In this document: piece after piece, positions 23,860 through 32,923 of the stretch | Layout: every line of letters starts with the position of its first letter | Numbering within the stretch: the first letter of the stretch is position 1 | DNA from: Kutzneria sp044547355 | GTDB lineage: Bacteria > Actinomycetota > Actinomycetes > Mycobacteriales > Pseudonocardiaceae | NCBI RefSeq assembly: GCF_044547355.1 | Contig: NZ_JBIUAG010000013.1 | Span: 1 to 64,000 of the forward strand | Length of the DNA: 64,000 bases | Direction: 5' to 3' | The notes under the pieces: generated by a model | Database searches by the model: none | Told to the model about the DNA's origin: nothing | What the model saw: only the letters and a program-made list of their open reading frames with translations | Position numbers and translations under genes: made by a program

Positions 23860-25305
23860 TCAGGCAGAGCCGAGGATCGCCTCGATCCGGTGCCGCGGCA
23901 GGTCGATCAGCCGTAGATCCGTCTCGCCCGGGATCTTCGACGCCACCAGCTCCTTGGCCTCCCGCTTGGTCAACGTGCCGCCGGACTCGGCGATCATGGC
24001 TTCCCGCAACAGGTTGCCGAGCTTGCCGTGCACGCGGTCGAGCAGGCCGGAACCGGTCCGGGTGGCGACCACGACCGCGTGCTTGCCGTCCGGGGTGCTC
24101 CGGTGCAACCGCAGTCGGTACTTGGACGCGACCACAGTGGACAGTGCCTTCTGCCCCCGCTCGTCGCGGAGGTCGGGATGGTTGTTGGGCACCAGCACCG
24201 AGAGCTTCTCGGCGTTGCAGGCCAACAGGATCCGCAGCAGCCACGGCCCCGGGTCGGCCGAGGCGTCGACGGTGACCGACCGCCCGGTGCTCGGCTCGGT
24301 CCAGTCCGGTTGCCGCACAACGGAATCGCCGGTGAAGGCCAGCAGCGCCGCATCGTCCACAGTGGATGACGACTCGATCGACTGCGGCCCGTGGGTGTAG
24401 ATGCCGGTGCGCTGGGCCGCCTTGCGGCCGCGGCTGGTGGCTTGGCACACGTAGAGGTCGGCGGCGCTGCCGATGGCCTGCGCCCCGTCGAACCGGTGGA
24501 AGCCGGGCAGGATCGCCTCGAACGCCAGCCCGATGCCGAGCAGTTCCTGCTGCACCTTCTGGCCCAGCGCGGGCGTCCGGTCGCTGAAGCCGTAGGCCAG
24601 CAGCAGGCGGCCCGATCCGGTGTCGCGCAGGGCCTGCACGCCGCGGCCGGCGAACAGGGCCATGCCCTCGGGCGTGTAGGGCGGGTCGCTGAAGACAAGA
24701 TCTGACGATTCGGTTACGGCCGGCGGCAGTCCGAAGCGCAGATCCGCATGCAGGCAGCGGATGTTGAGGCCGCGCTCGCGGGCGCGGGTGTCGATGTGCG
24801 CCAGCACGCGGTCGTCCAGGTCGACCACGAGCACCGCCACGTCCGGATTGACGGCGGCCACCGCGAGCGAGGTCAGGTCGTGATCGCCGAGGCAGAGCAG
24901 GGTACGTCCGGACAGTTCATACTGCTCGTTCAGCCAATCGGCCCGCCGCGCCACGGTCTGCGCGGTCGCCTGCACGTGGTCGAGCGCGGCCAGCGGCGGC
25001 GGCACTGTGTCCACATCGGAGCGGATCTGCGCCAGATCCGGCTGCCGGCGCGGCGGAACCGCGAAAGCCTCGGTGTACGAGGTGATCGCGTCGGCCCGGA
25101 TCTCATATGTGTCACGGTTTCGCACCAGGTCGCCGTCCAGCGCGGACAGCAACTCCTCGACCCCGCGCCGTGGCATGGCCGACTCACGCACGAGTTCGGC
25201 CAGCGTGCGCGGGCCCTGGCCGAGCAGACCGATCACGCGGCGTGCCGGCCCGGTGCGCGCTCCGTGGCCGGAAATCAGCGCGCGGGCCTGGTCCAGAGGG
25301 GTCAC
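23860..25305 (-). CDS. BpsA-like branched-chain polyamine synthase family protein
   Basis: This 481-residue protein has an N-terminal winged-helix-like segment (about 1-80: LAELVRESAMPRRGVEELLS) and a Rossmann aminopropyltransferase domain with LLCLGDHDLTSLA, VVDLDDRVLAHI and the diagnostic FSDPPYTPEG. This fits the bis(aminopropyl)spermidine synthase family, which adds aminopropyl groups to make branched polyamines. A long C-terminal extension (about 310-481) is unlike the archaeal enzymes, so the substrate may differ. GTG start at 25303-25305; divergent from the betaine transporter operon. Confidence 0.75.
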   Translation of the reverse strand: MTPLDQARALISGHGARTGPARRVIGLLGQGPRTLAELVRESAMPRRGVEELLSALDGDLVRNRDTYEIRADAITSYTEAFAVPPRRQPDLAQIRSDVDTVPPPLAALDHVQATAQTVARRADWLNEQYELSGRTLLCLGDHDLTSLAVAAVNPDVAVLVVDLDDRVLAHIDTRARERGLNIRCLHADLRFGLPPAVTESSDLVFSDPPYTPEGMALFAGRGVQALRDTGSGRLLLAYGFSDRTPALGQKVQQELLGIGLAFEAILPGFHRFDGAQAIGSAADLYVCQATSRGRKAAQRTGIYTHGPQSIESSSTVDDAALLAFTGDSVVRQPDWTEPSTGRSVTVDASADPGPWLLRILLACNAEKLSVLVPNNHPDLRDERGQKALSTVVASKYRLRLHRSTPDGKHAVVVATRTGSGLLDRVHGKLGNLLREAMIAESGGTLTKREAKELVASKIPGETDLRLIDLPRHRIEAILGSA

Positions 25306-25408
25306 AATCGGGTAAGCCTACTGGCTCGCACATAGTGGAACGCAGTGCCGTTGTCAGGGGCAGCGTCTACTGTCGTGCGCACTACCGCGACGACCGGAGG
25401 GATCTCGG

Positions 25409-26533
25409 GTGATCGAGTTCCAGGCCGTGACCAAGCGGTTCGATGACGGCACCGTCGCCGTCGACGAACTGGACCTGACCGTCGATCCTGGCCGGATCAC
25501 GGTGTTCGTCGGACCATCGGGCTGCGGCAAGACGACCTCCCTGCGCATGATCAACCGCATGATCGACGCCACCTCGGGCTCGATCCTGGTCGACGGCAAG
25601 GATGTCCGCCAGCCGGACCCGCCGCTGCTGCGGCAGGGCATCGGCTACGTGATCCAGCAGGCCGGCCTGTTCCCGCACCGCACCGTGCTGGACAACATCG
25701 CCACCGTGCCGCTGCTGGCCGGCTGGAGCCGGGCCAAGGCGCGCAAGCGGGCCGAGGAGCTGCTGGAGACGGTCGGCCTGCCGGCCACCATGGGTGGGCG
25801 CTACCCGGCCCAGCTGTCCGGTGGCCAGCAGCAGCGCGTCGGCGTGGCGCGGGCCCTCGCGGTGGACCCGCCGGTGCTGCTGATGGACGAGCCGTTCAGC
25901 GCGGTCGACCCGGTGGTCCGCGAGGGCCTTCAGGACGAGCTGCTGCGGCTGCAGGGCGAGCTGGACAAGACGATCGTCTTCGTCACTCACGACATCGACG
26001 AGGCGATCAAGCTGGGCGACAAGGTCGCGGTGTTCCGCACCGGCGGCATCCTGGCCCAGTACGACACTCCGGCCGAGCTGCTGGCCCGCCCGGCCGACGA
26101 GTTCGTGGCCAACTTCGTCGGCCGCGACCGCGGCTACCGCGCGCTGGGCTTCCTGGCCGCCTCCGGGCTGGGCATCGGCGAGCTGGCCGGCGTCCGCGTC
26201 GGCGCGACCGTGGCGCAGGCCAAGGCGGCGCTGCGCGACGGCTGGGTGGTCGTGGTGGACGAGCGAAACCACCCGTGCGGCTGGCTTTCCGCCGATCGAC
26301 TGTCCACTGTGGAGGACTCGGCCACGGTGACCGCGGACCTGCTGCTGGCCGGCGGATCCCTGTACGACACCGAGCACGGCTCGCTGCGCAGCGCCCTGGA
26401 CGCGGCGCTCAGCTCGCCGTCGGCGCTGGGCGTCGCGGTGGACGCCGCCGGCACGCTGGTCGGTTCGATCACCGCCGACGAGGTGCTGCGGGCGCTGGCG
26501 GCGGCGCGCACCGCCGGCGAGGTCCCGCGATGA
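25409..26533 (+). CDS. opuCA: OpuC-type glycine betaine/choline ABC transporter, ATPase
   Basis: This 374-residue ATP-binding subunit has Walker A GPSGCGKTTS, signature LSGGQQQRVGVARAL, Walker B VLLMDEPFSAVDP and switch His in VTHDIDEA. A C-terminal CBS-like pair (about 250-370) would gate transport by ionic strength, as in OpuA. It is the first gene of a four-gene operon for uptake of compatible solutes. The GTG start at 25409 follows GGAGGG. It overlaps the first permease gene by four bases. Confidence 0.9.
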   Translation: MIEFQAVTKRFDDGTVAVDELDLTVDPGRITVFVGPSGCGKTTSLRMINRMIDATSGSILVDGKDVRQPDPPLLRQGIGYVIQQAGLFPHRTVLDNIATVPLLAGWSRAKARKRAEELLETVGLPATMGGRYPAQLSGGQQQRVGVARALAVDPPVLLMDEPFSAVDPVVREGLQDELLRLQGELDKTIVFVTHDIDEAIKLGDKVAVFRTGGILAQYDTPAELLARPADEFVANFVGRDRGYRALGFLAASGLGIGELAGVRVGATVAQAKAALRDGWVVVVDERNHPCGWLSADRLSTVEDSATVTADLLLAGGSLYDTEHGSLRSALDAALSSPSALGVAVDAAGTLVGSITADEVLRALAAARTAGEVPR

Positions 26534-27168
26534 CGTGGGTGTTCGACCACGCGGGGTTGCTCGGCGACCTCACCGTGACGCACGTCTACCTGTCGGTGCT
26601 GCCGGTGGTGATCGGCCTGATCATCGCCATCCCGCTGGGCTGGGCGGCCAGCCGCTGGCGGGCGGCGCGGGCGGTGCTGCTCACGGTGAGCGGCCTGCTC
26701 TACACCATCCCGTCGCTGGCGCTGATCGTCATCCTGCCGGCGCTGATCGCCACCAAGACGCTGGACCCGGCCAACGTGATCATCACGCTCAGCGTGTACA
26801 CGGTGGCGCTGCTGGTCCGCTCCATCGCCGACGCGCTCTCGGCGGTGCCCCCGACCATCGTCGCCGCGGCCACCGCGATCGGCTACCGGCCGCTGCGGCG
26901 CTTCGTCGGCGTGGAGTTCCCGCTGGCCATCCCGGTCGTGGTGGCCGGCCTGCGGGTGGCCATGGTGTCCAACATCAGCCTGGTCAGCGTGGGCGCGCTG
27001 ATCGGCATCGCCGGCTACGGCCAGCTGTTCACCGAGGGCTTCCAGCGCCAGATCGTGGCCGAGATCCTCGCCGGCATCGTGGCGACGCTGGTGCTGGCCC
27101 TGATCGCCGACGTGCTGCTCCAGCTGATCGGGCGGCTCGTGACCCCGTGGACCAGGGTGGGGAGGTAG
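26530..27168 (+). CDS. Compatible-solute ABC transporter permease 1
   Basis: This 212-residue inner-membrane protein of the OpuB/OpuC permease type has about five helices and the cytoplasmic coupling loop ATAIGYRPLRRFVGVEFPLA (EAA-like). The ATG overlaps the ATPase stop (ATGA). It pairs with the second permease to form the channel. Confidence 0.9.
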   Translation: MTWVFDHAGLLGDLTVTHVYLSVLPVVIGLIIAIPLGWAASRWRAARAVLLTVSGLLYTIPSLALIVILPALIATKTLDPANVIITLSVYTVALLVRSIADALSAVPPTIVAAATAIGYRPLRRFVGVEFPLAIPVVVAGLRVAMVSNISLVSVGALIGIAGYGQLFTEGFQRQIVAEILAGIVATLVLALIADVLLQLIGRLVTPWTRVGR

Positions 27169-27171
27169 GCC

Positions 27172-27852
27172 GTGAACCTGTTGACGAGCTGGCTGTTCGA
27201 CCCGACCAACTGGAGCGGCTCCACCGGCGTGCCGAGCCGGCTGGTCGAGCACCTCGGCTACACCGCGCTGGCCCTGCTGATCGCCTTCGTGATCGGCTTC
27301 CCGCTGGGCGCGCTGGTCGGGCACACCAACCGCGGCGGCTTCGTGCTGGTCGGCGCGGCCAACGTGCTGCGGGCGCTGCCCACCGTCGGCGTGCTGACGC
27401 TGGTGGTGCTGCTGGCCGGCATCGGGCTGGTGCCGCCGATCGCCGCGCTCACCCTGCTGGCCATCCCGCCGATCATGGCCGGCGCCTACGCCGGCATCCA
27501 GGCGGTGGAGCCGGTCGTGGTGGACGCGGCCCGGGGCGTGGGCATGACCGAGCGCGAGGTGCTGTTCCGGGTCGAGATCCCCAACGCCCTGCCGCTGATC
27601 TTCGGCGGCGTGCGCAGCGCCGCGTTGCAGGTGGTGGCCACCGCGACCGTCGCCGCCTACGTGGGGCTGGGCGGCCTCGGCCGCTACGTGTTCGACGGCC
27701 TCGCGCAGCACGACTATCCGCAGATGGCGGGCGGCGCGATCCTGGTCGCCGTGCTCGCGGTGCTGGTCGAGCTGGTGCTCACCGGCGTGCAACGGCTGGT
27801 TGTCTCACCCGGGCTGCGCCCGGTGAGGACGAGTGGAGGAATCCAGAGATGA
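27172..27852 (+). CDS. Compatible-solute ABC transporter permease 2
   Basis: This 226-residue permease has five or six membrane helices and the coupling loop ARGVGMTEREVLFRVEIPNA. The GTG start at 27172 has GGAGG seven bases upstream, three bases after the first permease. Its stop overlaps the substrate-binding protein start (ATGA). Confidence 0.9.
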   Translation: MNLLTSWLFDPTNWSGSTGVPSRLVEHLGYTALALLIAFVIGFPLGALVGHTNRGGFVLVGAANVLRALPTVGVLTLVVLLAGIGLVPPIAALTLLAIPPIMAGAYAGIQAVEPVVVDAARGVGMTEREVLFRVEIPNALPLIFGGVRSAALQVVATATVAAYVGLGGLGRYVFDGLAQHDYPQMAGGAILVAVLAVLVELVLTGVQRLVVSPGLRPVRTSGGIQR

Positions 27853-28772
27853 AGCGAACCGTAGCCGGCCTGGTCACCGTCCTGGTGGCGGCGCTCGGCC
27901 TGACCGCGTGTGGTGGGGGCTCCGGTAGCGACCCGCTGGCCGGGGGCAGCAGTGGCTCCCAGTCCCCGTCCGACACGATCACCATCGGGTCGGCCAACTT
28001 CGCCGAGAGCCAGCTGCTGGCCGAGATCTACGCGGCCGCGCTGACCAAGGCCGGCGTGAAGGTCAGCAAGAAGCTGAACATCGGCAGCCGGGAGACCTAC
28101 ATCCCGGCGCTCAAGGACGGCTCCATCGACCTGATCCCGGAGTACTCCGGCACGCTGCTGCAGTACTTCGACAAGAACGCCACCGCCACCAGTGCCGACG
28201 ACGTCTTCGCGGCCCTGCCCAAGGCGCTGCCCAGCGGCCTGTCGGTGCTGGACAAGTCGTCGGCCGAGGACAAGGACGCCGTCGTCGTCACCAAGGAGAC
28301 GGCCGACAAGTACAACGCCAAGTCCATCGCCGACCTGGCCCCGCACTGCGGCGACCTGGTGGTCGGCGCGGCGCCGGAGTTCCAGAAGCGGCCGGACGGC
28401 CTGCCCGGCCTGGCCAAGAACTACAACTGCACGTTCAAGGACTTCAAGTCGCTGGACGCCGGCAGCACGCTGACCGTCGCCGCGCTGAAGCAGGGCAGCA
28501 TCCAGGCCGCGGACATGTTCACCACGGACCCGACCATCACCAACAACGGCTGGATCGTGCTGGAGGACCCGAAGTTCAACTTCGCCGCCCAGAACGTGCT
28601 GCCGCTGATCAACACCAGCAAGGCCACCGACACGGTGAAGAAGACGCTCAACGCCATCTCGGCCAAGCTGGACACCAAGACCCTGATCGACCTCAACGGC
28701 AAGCTCGGCGCGCCGGACAAGCCGGACCCGGCCAAGGTCGCCTCCGACTGGCTGGCCTCGGCCGGCCTCTGA
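27849..28772 (+). CDS. Glycine betaine/choline-type substrate-binding lipoprotein
   Basis: This 307-residue OsmF/OpuCC-type binding protein has a signal peptide ending in the lipobox LGLTAC (Cys21), then a Gly/Ser linker, then ITIGSANFAESQLLAEIYAAAL, IGSRETYIPALKDGSIDLIPEY and the type II periplasmic fold. It delivers betaine, choline or a related quaternary amine from outside the cell. GTGGAGGA lies upstream of the ATG. It is the last gene of the operon and is followed by a large palindromic terminator. Confidence 0.92.
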   Translation: MKRTVAGLVTVLVAALGLTACGGGSGSDPLAGGSSGSQSPSDTITIGSANFAESQLLAEIYAAALTKAGVKVSKKLNIGSRETYIPALKDGSIDLIPEYSGTLLQYFDKNATATSADDVFAALPKALPSGLSVLDKSSAEDKDAVVVTKETADKYNAKSIADLAPHCGDLVVGAAPEFQKRPDGLPGLAKNYNCTFKDFKSLDAGSTLTVAALKQGSIQAADMFTTDPTITNNGWIVLEDPKFNFAAQNVLPLINTSKATDTVKKTLNAISAKLDTKTLIDLNGKLGAPDKPDPAKVASDWLASAGL

Positions 28773-28782
28773 CCCACACCCG

Positions 28783-28872
28783 AACCCCGGCGAGTCCCGT
28801 CCACAGTCACACCGAACTGTATGAATCCGTTTCATCAGTTCGGTGTGACGCTCAGCGGGACTCGCCGGGGTT
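28783..28872. terminator. 90-bp nested palindrome between convergent genes
   Basis: The outer arms are 17 bp and perfect (28783-28799 and 28856-28872). Inner arms of 14 bp (28806-28819 and 28836-28849, GTCACACCGAACTG) and an ATGAA/TTCAT core lie inside. The right arm touches the stop codon of the IclR gene. It is placed to terminate both the transporter operon and the IclR transcript. Confidence 0.85.
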
Positions 28873-29654
28873 CACTTGTGGCCGCCTATGCGGAGGGTGA
28901 GTTCCTCGGCTGACCGGCGCACCTCGGCGGCCACCTCCGGCCAGTCAAGGCCGCAAGCGCTTGCGGTGCCGCAGACGTGCCGGAACGTCGTGCTGATGGC
29001 GGCGATGGGACGGCCGCCGTGGTCGAAGACCGGGGCCGCCACCGAGGCGAAGTCGGCGGTCACGAAACCGTCCTCGACGAACCAGCCGCGCTGCCGCTCG
29101 GCCGATAGGAGCCGGCGCAGGGAGGGCAGGTCGCGGGGCCCACGGCCGGTGCGGTCGACGAAGCTGCCCGTGCCCGGGAACAGGGCCCGGACCTGGGCCG
29201 GCAGCAGGTGGGCCAGCATCGCGCGGCCGGAGGCCGGCAGGTGGGCCGGCAGCCGCACGCCGACGTCGGAGACCAGGGTGTTGGGCTGGCGGGGCTGCTC
29301 CCGCAGCAGGTAGAGGGCCTCGGCGCCGTGCAGGACGCCGAGGTGGGCGGTGGTCTCGGTGCGGTCGACGAGCCGCCGCAGCAGCGGGCGGGCCAGGCGT
29401 TCGAGCGGATCGTGGCGCAGGTACGCGGAGCCGAGTTCGAAGGCCGCCACCCCGAGCCCGTAGCGGCGTTCCTCCGGCAGGTGCGTCACGAAGCCGGCGT
29501 CGGACAGCTCGGCCAGCAGGTGGTACGCCGTCGACCTGGGCAGATCCAGCTCGCGGGCGATCATCGCGGCCGACATCGGGCCCGGCCGGGTGGACAGCAG
29601 CCGCAGCACGGCCAGTCCCCGGCGCAGCGCCGGCACATCGCTACTGCTACCCAT
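28872..29654 (-). CDS. IclR-family regulator of the hut cluster
   Basis: This 260-residue IclR protein has an N-terminal winged HTH (SAAMIARELDLPRSTAYHLL) and a C-terminal effector domain (about 80-250: RLPAHLPASGRAMLAHL). It is divergent from hutH, with an 87-base gap that holds the inverted repeat GTCTGG-TATC-CCAGAC, the likely operator. It probably senses a histidine-pathway intermediate, by analogy with other divergent IclR/catabolic pairs. ATG at 29652-29654. Confidence 0.88.
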   Translation of the reverse strand: MGSSSDVPALRRGLAVLRLLSTRPGPMSAAMIARELDLPRSTAYHLLAELSDAGFVTHLPEERRYGLGVAAFELGSAYLRHDPLERLARPLLRRLVDRTETTAHLGVLHGAEALYLLREQPRQPNTLVSDVGVRLPAHLPASGRAMLAHLLPAQVRALFPGTGSFVDRTGRGPRDLPSLRRLLSAERQRGWFVEDGFVTADFASVAAPVFDHGGRPIAAISTTFRHVCGTASACGLDWPEVAAEVRRSAEELTLRIGGHK

Positions 29655-29670
29655 GGGTACACCTCGGCAC

Positions 29671-29686
29671 GTCTGGTATCCCAGAC
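29671..29686. promoter_or_regulatory. Candidate IclR operator in the IclR-hutH gap
   Basis: GTCTGG-TATC-CCAGAC is a perfect 6+6 inverted repeat, 16 bases upstream of the IclR start and about 56-70 bases before hutH. Confidence 0.5.
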
Positions 29687-29741
29687 ACTCTCACCCGTCC
29701 CGCACTCGTGCAAGCCGCCGCCACCAGCTGTGATGGTGCAC

Positions 29742-31277
29742 ATGGCACACCCGGAGGCAGTGCAGCTCGGCGCGAAGCCGCTGCGTCGTGACGAGGTCGT
29801 CGCGGTCGCCCGCGACGGCGTGGCGGTCGAGCTGGAACCGGCCGCGGTCGAGGCCGTCACCACGGCCCGGGCGCACATCGAGGAGCTGGCCAACGCGACC
29901 ACGCCCACCTACGGCGTGTCGACCGGCTTCGGCGCGCTCGCCGTCCGGCACATCCCGCCGGACCGGCGCGCCCAGCTCCAGCGTTCGCTGATCCGCTCGC
30001 ACGCCGCCGGCGCGGGCCCCGAGGTCGAGCGCGAGGTGATCCGCGCCCTGGCCCTGCTGCGGCTGCGCACGCTGGCCACCGGCCACACCGGCGTTCGTCC
30101 GTCCACTGTGGACGCGATGGCCCGGATGCTCAACGCCGGCATCACGCCGATCGTGCACGAGTACGGCTCGCTGGGCTGCTCCGGCGACCTGGCCCCGCTG
30201 TCCTCGGTCGCCCTGGCGCTGATCGGCGAGGGGCAGGTGCGGGACGCCGACGGTGTGCTCAAGCCCGCGGCCGAGGCCCTGGCCGAGGCCGGCATCGAGC
30301 CGGTGGCGCTGGCCGAGAAGGAGGGCCTGGCCATGATCAACGGCACCGACGGCATGCTCGGCATGCTGGTGCTGGCGATCACCGACCTGGCCAAGCTGCT
30401 GGACATCGCCGACCTCACCGCGGCCATGAGCGTGGAGGCCCTGCTGGGCACCGACCGCGTGTTCGCCCCCGACCTCCAGGCCCTGCGCCCGCACCCGGGC
30501 CAGGCCCGCTCGGCGGCGCACATGACCAAGATCCTGGCCGGCTCCGAGATCATGGAGAGCCACCGCGGCCCCGACTGCACCCGCGTGCAGGACGCGTACT
30601 CGCTGCGCTGCTCGCCGCAGGTGCACGGCGCGGCCCGCGACACCCTGGCCCACGCCGAGCTGGTGGCCGATCGCGAGCTGGACTCGGCGATCGACAACCC
30701 GGCGGTGCTGGCCGACGGCCGGGTCGAGTCCAACGGCAACTTCCACGGCGCGCCGGTCGCGTACGTGCTCGACTTCCTGGCCATCCCGGTCGCCGACGTG
30801 GCCAGCATGGCCGAGCGCCGCACCGACCGGATGCTGGACGTGGCCCGCTCGCACGGCCTGCCGCCGTTCCTGGCCGACGACCCGGGCGTGGACTCCGGGC
30901 ACATGATCGCCCACTACACGCAGGCCGCGGTGGTGTCCGAGCTCAAGCGGCTGGCCGTGCCGGCCAGCGTGGACTCCATCCCGTCCAGCGCCATGCAGGA
31001 GGACCACGTCTCGATGGGCTGGTCGGCGGCGCGCAAGCTGCGCAAGGCCGTCGACGGCCTGACCACCGTGCTGTCCATCGAACTGCTCACCGCGGCCCGC
31101 GCGCTGGACCTGCGCGCCCCGCTCAAGCCGGCGCCGGCCACCGCCGCCGTCGTCGCGCTGCTCCGGGAGCACGTCCAGGGCCCCGGACCCGACCGCCACC
31201 TGGCCCCGGAGATCGCGGCCACCGAAGCGCTCGTCCGCAGTGGACTGATCGCGCGCACCGTCGAGGAGAACTCCTGA
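29742..31277 (+). CDS. hutH: Histidine ammonia-lyase
   Basis: This 511-residue enzyme catalyses deamination of L-histidine to urocanate. The MIO triad is C146-S147-G148 in GSLGCSGDLAPL, a variant found in actinobacterial HALs. YGVSTGFGALA, QDAYSLRCSPQVHG and SAMQEDHVSMGW are all present. The ATG at 29742 (MAHPEAVQLG) puts the MIO at the usual position; an ATG at 29733 is in frame and neither has a strong ribosome-binding site. The stop overlaps the hutU ATG by one base. Confidence 0.95.
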   Translation: MAHPEAVQLGAKPLRRDEVVAVARDGVAVELEPAAVEAVTTARAHIEELANATTPTYGVSTGFGALAVRHIPPDRRAQLQRSLIRSHAAGAGPEVEREVIRALALLRLRTLATGHTGVRPSTVDAMARMLNAGITPIVHEYGSLGCSGDLAPLSSVALALIGEGQVRDADGVLKPAAEALAEAGIEPVALAEKEGLAMINGTDGMLGMLVLAITDLAKLLDIADLTAAMSVEALLGTDRVFAPDLQALRPHPGQARSAAHMTKILAGSEIMESHRGPDCTRVQDAYSLRCSPQVHGAARDTLAHAELVADRELDSAIDNPAVLADGRVESNGNFHGAPVAYVLDFLAIPVADVASMAERRTDRMLDVARSHGLPPFLADDPGVDSGHMIAHYTQAAVVSELKRLAVPASVDSIPSSAMQEDHVSMGWSAARKLRKAVDGLTTVLSIELLTAARALDLRAPLKPAPATAAVVALLREHVQGPGPDRHLAPEIAATEALVRSGLIARTVEENS

Positions 31278-32923
31278 TGACCGAGATCCGGGCCGCCCGG
31301 GGCACCCAGCTGACCGCGCGCAGCTGGCAGACCGAGGCGCCGCTGCGCATGCTGCACAACAACCTGGACCCGGAGGTCGCCGAGCGCCCCGAGGACCTGG
31401 TGGTCTACGGCGGCACCGGCAAGGCCGCCCGCGACTGGCCCAGCTTCGACGCCATCTCCCGCGAGCTGACCACGCTGTCCGACGACGAGACGCTGCTGGT
31501 GCAGTCCGGCCGCCCGGTCGGCGTGCTGCGCACCCACGAGTGGGCCCCGCGCGTGCTGATCGCCAACTCCAACCTGGTGCCGGACTGGGCCAACTGGCCC
31601 GAGTTCCGCCGCCTGGAGGCCGCCGGCCTGACCATGTACGGCCAGATGACCGCCGGTTCGTGGATCTACATCGGCACCCAGGGCATCCTCCAGGGCACCT
31701 ACGAGACGTTCGCGGCCGTGGCCGAGAAGCGCTTCGGCGGCACCCTCGCCGGCACGTTGACCGTCACTGCCGGCCTCGGCGGCATGGGCGGCGCGCAGCC
31801 GCTGGCCGTCACCATGAACGACGGTGTGGCGCTGTGCATCGACGTCGACCCCGTGCGCGCGCAGCGCCGGGTCGAGCACCGGTACCTGGACGAGATCGCC
31901 ACCGACCTGGACGACGCGATCCGCCGGGTGGAGACCGCCAAGAAGGAGCGCAAGGCGCTGTCGGTAGGCCTGGTCGGCAACGCCGCCGAGGTGCTGCCGG
32001 AGCTGCTGCGCCGCGGCGTCGAGGTCGACATCGTCACCGACCAGACCTCGGCCCACGACCCGCTGTCGTACCTGCCGGTCGGCGTGGATCTGGCCGACTG
32101 GCACGACTATGCGGCGAAGAAGCCCGAGGAGTTCACCGACCGCGCCCGCGCCTCGATGGCCGCGCACGTGGAGGCCATGGTCGGCTTCCAGGACGGCGGC
32201 GCCGAGGTCTTCGACTACGGCAACTCGCTGCGCGGCGAGGCCAAGCTGGGCGGCTACGAGCGGGCCTTCGAGTTCCCCGGCTTCGTGCCGGCCTACATCC
32301 GGCCGCTGTTCTGCGAGGGCAAGGGCCCCTTCCGCTGGGCCGCGCTGTCCGGCGACCCGGCCGACATCGCCGCCACCGACAAGGCGATCCTGGAGCTGTT
32401 CCCGGACAACGAGCCGCTCAAGCGCTGGATCAAGATGGCCGGCGAACGTGTTGCCTTCCAAGGACTTCCGGCCCGCATCTGCTGGCTGGGCTATGGCGAG
32501 CGGCACCTGGCCGGCCTGCGCTTCAACGAGATGGTGGCCAGCGGCGAGCTGTCCGCGCCGGTGGTCATCGGCCGCGACCACCTCGACTGCGGCTCGGTCG
32601 CGTCCCCGTACCGGGAGACCGAGGGCATGGCCGACGGCTCCGACGCCATCGCCGACTGGCCGCTGCTCAACGCCCTGGTCAACACCGCCTCCGGCGCGAC
32701 GTGGGTGTCCATCCACCACGGCGGCGGCGTCGGCATCGGCCGGTCCATCCATGCCGGCCAGGTCACCGTGGCCGACGGCACCGCGCTGGCCGGGCAGAAG
32801 ATCGAGCGGGTGCTGACCAACGACCCGGGCATGGGCGTGCTGCGGCACGTGGACGCCGGCTACGCGCTGGCCGACCAGGTCGCGCAGGACAAGGGCGTCA
32901 AGATCCCCATGAAGGCCAACTGA
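31277..32923 (+). CDS. hutU: Urocanate hydratase
   Basis: This 548-residue enzyme converts urocanate to imidazolone propionate, using tightly bound NAD+. Family signatures are VYGGTGKAARDWPSF, YGQMTAGSWIYIGTQGI, TAGLGGMGGAQPLA, FRWAALSGDP and the HHGGGVGIGRSIHAG active site near the C-terminus. Length matches bacterial HutU (about 550). The ATG is at 31277. It is the second gene of the hut operon. Confidence 0.97.
   Translation: MTEIRAARGTQLTARSWQTEAPLRMLHNNLDPEVAERPEDLVVYGGTGKAARDWPSFDAISRELTTLSDDETLLVQSGRPVGVLRTHEWAPRVLIANSNLVPDWANWPEFRRLEAAGLTMYGQMTAGSWIYIGTQGILQGTYETFAAVAEKRFGGTLAGTLTVTAGLGGMGGAQPLAVTMNDGVALCIDVDPVRAQRRVEHRYLDEIATDLDDAIRRVETAKKERKALSVGLVGNAAEVLPELLRRGVEVDIVTDQTSAHDPLSYLPVGVDLADWHDYAAKKPEEFTDRARASMAAHVEAMVGFQDGGAEVFDYGNSLRGEAKLGGYERAFEFPGFVPAYIRPLFCEGKGPFRWAALSGDPADIAATDKAILELFPDNEPLKRWIKMAGERVAFQGLPARICWLGYGERHLAGLRFNEMVASGELSAPVVIGRDHLDCGSVASPYRETEGMADGSDAIADWPLLNALVNTASGATWVSIHHGGGVGIGRSIHAGQVTVADGTALAGQKIERVLTNDPGMGVLRHVDAGYALADQVAQDKGVKIPMKAN

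Noticed and set aside
19211..24448. A 1745-codon open frame on the minus strand
   Set aside because: It is a mirror frame of malic enzyme and the GGDEF-EAL gene, His/Arg/Pro-rich with no domains; high GC keeps stops rare.
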